Assembly (NCBI GenBank): GCA_016223245.1
Contig: JACRPL010000023.1
Coordinates: 1 to 64,000 of the forward strand
DNA from: Candidatus Saganbacteria bacterium
Lineage (GTDB): Bacteria; Margulisbacteria; WOR-1; XYC2-FULL-46-14; XYC2-FULL-37-10
Length of the DNA stretch: 64,000 nt
Direction: 5' to 3'
Positions within the stretch are counted from its first letter, which is position 1. The number at the start of each line of letters is the position of its first letter. Below are positions 62,405-64,000 of this stretch, in pieces. The position numbers and the translations under genes were made by a program. A model generated the notes under the pieces. It was not told where the DNA came from. It was given only the letters and a program-made list of their open reading frames with translations, and ran no database searches.

Positions 62405-64000
62405 TACGACATCTCCCCTACTGTTGGAACAAGTTCCAAATTTCTGTATCCAATGAAGCCCGTCCCTGCAGGAATGAGCCTTCCTATGATAACGTTCTCT
62501 TTAAGCCCGTACATTTCGTCGCTCTTGCCGCGGATGGCCGCATCAGTCAGCACGCGGGCTGTTTCCTGGAAGGAGGCGGCAGAAATAAAACTTTCGGTCG
62601 TAAGGGAAGCTTTTGTTATTCCGAGCAAAACTTCCTCTCCCTCGGCGTTATCGCCCTTCACCTTTTCGTTTATCTTGTCTAGGGCAAGCTTATCGATAAG
62701 CTCGCCGGGCAGAAGGGTTGTGTCTCCAGGCTTTACGATGCGAAGCTTTTTGGTCATCTGTTTTATAATTACCTCGATATGCTTGTCGTTGATCGTAACA
62801 CCTTGCGACCTGTATATCTTTTGGATCTCATTGACAATATGTATCTGTACAGCCTGCGCGCCCAATATCCTTAATACATCGTGCGGGTTGACCGCGCCGT
62901 CGGTCAGCTGTTCGCCCAAATGCACCCTGTCGCCGGATGTGACTTTTAAGCGGACCTCATATGGGATGACATATTCCCTCTTTTCATCTTTCCCATAAAC
63001 CGTGAGAAGCCTTGATCCTTCCTTGTCGGACATCGAGACCGTGCCTTCGATCTCGCACAATACCGCAGCATCTTTGGGGCGCCTTGCTTCAAAAAGCTCT
63101 TCAACTTTCGGCAAACCTTGGATGATATCGCGCGTTTTGGAAGGGTCGCGCCTCATTGCCTCAACTTTTGCCAAGACATCGTATGGGTCGACCGTCTTAT
63201 TGTCCTCAACCATGATCCTCGATGACGCGACAACAAGATAACTTTCGCCGGGCACTACTAAAATCTCATTCTTCTTGATATCAATAACGATGCCTGATGT
63301 TTTTGAAATAAGTCCGGTCGCTATCTCATCGCCGATCATGACCTTATCCCCGACCTTAACAAGCACCTTTGAAGCTGATTGTAGCTCGTATCCTTTCTCG
63401 ATTTTAGGGTTATAAACGAATATTTCCCCGTCTTTTTTTGCGATCGACTCTGTTACCACATGATGGCCAATGCGTTTTTTGCGGGAAAGCGTCTCAAGCC
63501 CGAGAAATTTTATCTTCCCCGGCGCCTGGGCGATTATGTATTCGTATGTCGGGTCGTATTCCGCGATAATGTCGCCGGGCTTAACGGCTTCTTTGTTCTT
63601 TACAAGCAAAGTCGATCCGGTCGGAACAAAATATTCTTCTTTTTTATCCTTGATCTTAATAATTATGTTGCCGCTCCTGACGACCATTTTTATGCGGGCG
63701 CCGGTTTCGCTCTCAACATCCTTCAACTCCAAGCCTTCGCCAAATTGGGCTTCGCCGCCGTGCTTAACCTTGATCGAGATCTTCGCAGTCTTGTGCAAAG
63801 CGACTCCCCCGATGTGGAACGTTCTCATGGTGAGCTGGGTTCCAGGTTCGCCTATACTTTGGGCGGCGATCGCGCCGACCGCTTCGCCGATGTTGACAAT
63901 ATTCCCGGTCGAAAGGTCTTTGCCGTAGCAAGCGCGGCACAGCCCGCGTTTTGTTCTGCATGTCAATGGCGATCTGACGGTAACCCTTTCGATCCCGGCC
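62404..64000 (-). CDS. rpoC: RNA polymerase beta-prime subunit, C-terminal part
   Basis: The frame runs off the right edge, leaving about 531 C-terminal residues. [20 protein letters not shown] holds zinc-site cysteines and [19 protein letters not shown] leads into the bridge helix/trigger-loop region. Sandwich-barrel hybrid segments follow ([18 protein letters not shown]), then [17 protein letters not shown] and the end [16 protein letters not shown]. No ribosomal L7Ae-like gene lies between rpoC and rpsL. Confidence 0.97.
   Translation of the reverse strand, partial: AGIERVTVRSPLTCRTKRGLCRACYGKDLSTGNIVNIGEAVGAIAAQSIGEPGTQLTMRTFHIGGVALHKTAKISIKVKHGGEAQFGEGLELKDVESETGARIKMVVRSGNIIIKIKDKKEEYFVPTGSTLLVKNKEAVKPGDIIAEYDPTYEYIIAQAPGKIKFLGLETLSRKKRIGHHVVTESIAKKDGEIFVYNPKIEKGYELQSASKVLVKVGDKVMIGDEIATGLISKTSGIVIDIKKNEILVVPGESYLVVASSRIMVEDNKTVDPYDVLAKVEAMRRDPSKTRDIIQGLPKVEELFEARRPKDAAVLCEIEGTVSMSDKEGSRLLTVYGKDEKREYVIPYEVRLKVTSGDRVHLGEQLTDGAVNPHDVLRILGAQAVQIHIVNEIQKIYRSQGVTINDKHIEVIIKQMTKKLRIVKPGDTTLLPGELIDKLALDKINEKVKGDNAEGEEVLLGITKASLTTESFISAASFQETARVLTDAAIRGKSDEMYGLKENVIIGRLIPAGTGFIGYRNLELVPTVGEMS

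Overview
The window reads as chromosomal DNA of an uncultivated, probably diderm bacterium of moderately low GC. An outer-membrane-type beta-barrel ending in Phe, a lipoprotein, DapF and MurI for diaminopimelate peptidoglycan, and GatCAB indirect aminoacylation all point to a normal walled bacterium. The compact gene style and many interspersed palindromes resemble candidate phyla such as the Margulisbacteria/Saganbacteria group, but that placement is a guess that only marker phylogeny can settle.

Layout. (1) 165-10659: two giant overlapping plus-strand genes. The first is a membrane-anchored GH8 glycosidase with a TPR tail, the second a TPR array ending in a beta-barrel. The order matches bcsZ-bcsC of cellulose export systems. 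(2) 10.7-16.6 kb: an accessory island with a Gly-rich lipoprotein, a truncated IS1182-type transposase, a frameshifted LRV-repeat membrane protein, a HepT/MntA pair, a second nucleotidyltransferase, a DUF4160/DUF2442 pair, direct repeats, and an operon of three tiny membrane proteins (68, 33 and 29 aa). (3) 16.6-42.8 kb: dense housekeeping genes, namely tsaD, gatCAB, dapF, queD, glgP, murI, an amidase, a CCA-adding-type enzyme, a glycosyltransferase, an MFS transporter, recO, a histidine kinase divergent from an NtrC-type regulator, patatin, serA, fic, truA and an AbiE toxin-antitoxin pair. (4) 42.8-64.0 kb: a class V aminotransferase and a small protein at the tail of one long minus-strand str-S10-spc-alpha cluster, running from rpoC (cut by the window edge) to rpsI. 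rpmD and tuf are not in it.

Regulation seen in the DNA. Many first-of-operon genes have an extended -10 (TGN-TATAAT or TGN-TAAAAT) only 6-7 nt before the start codon, which implies leaderless mRNAs. Genes inside operons and in the accessory island tend to have Shine-Dalgarno sites instead. The NtrC-type regulator has a textbook sigma-54 -24/-12 promoter and paired upstream inverted repeats. The AbiE pair has a consensus sigma-70 promoter followed by two palindromes.

Several families of small palindromic or direct-repeat elements lie between genes and also inside reading frames (radical SAM protein, dapF, CCA enzyme, probably tsaD). They have extended the ends of queD, the amidase and a radical SAM-like protein. 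The most novel-looking items are the GH8-TPR/TPR-barrel cassette, the coding-sequence palindromes, the micro-protein operon, and a radical SAM-like protein that has lost two of its three cluster cysteines.
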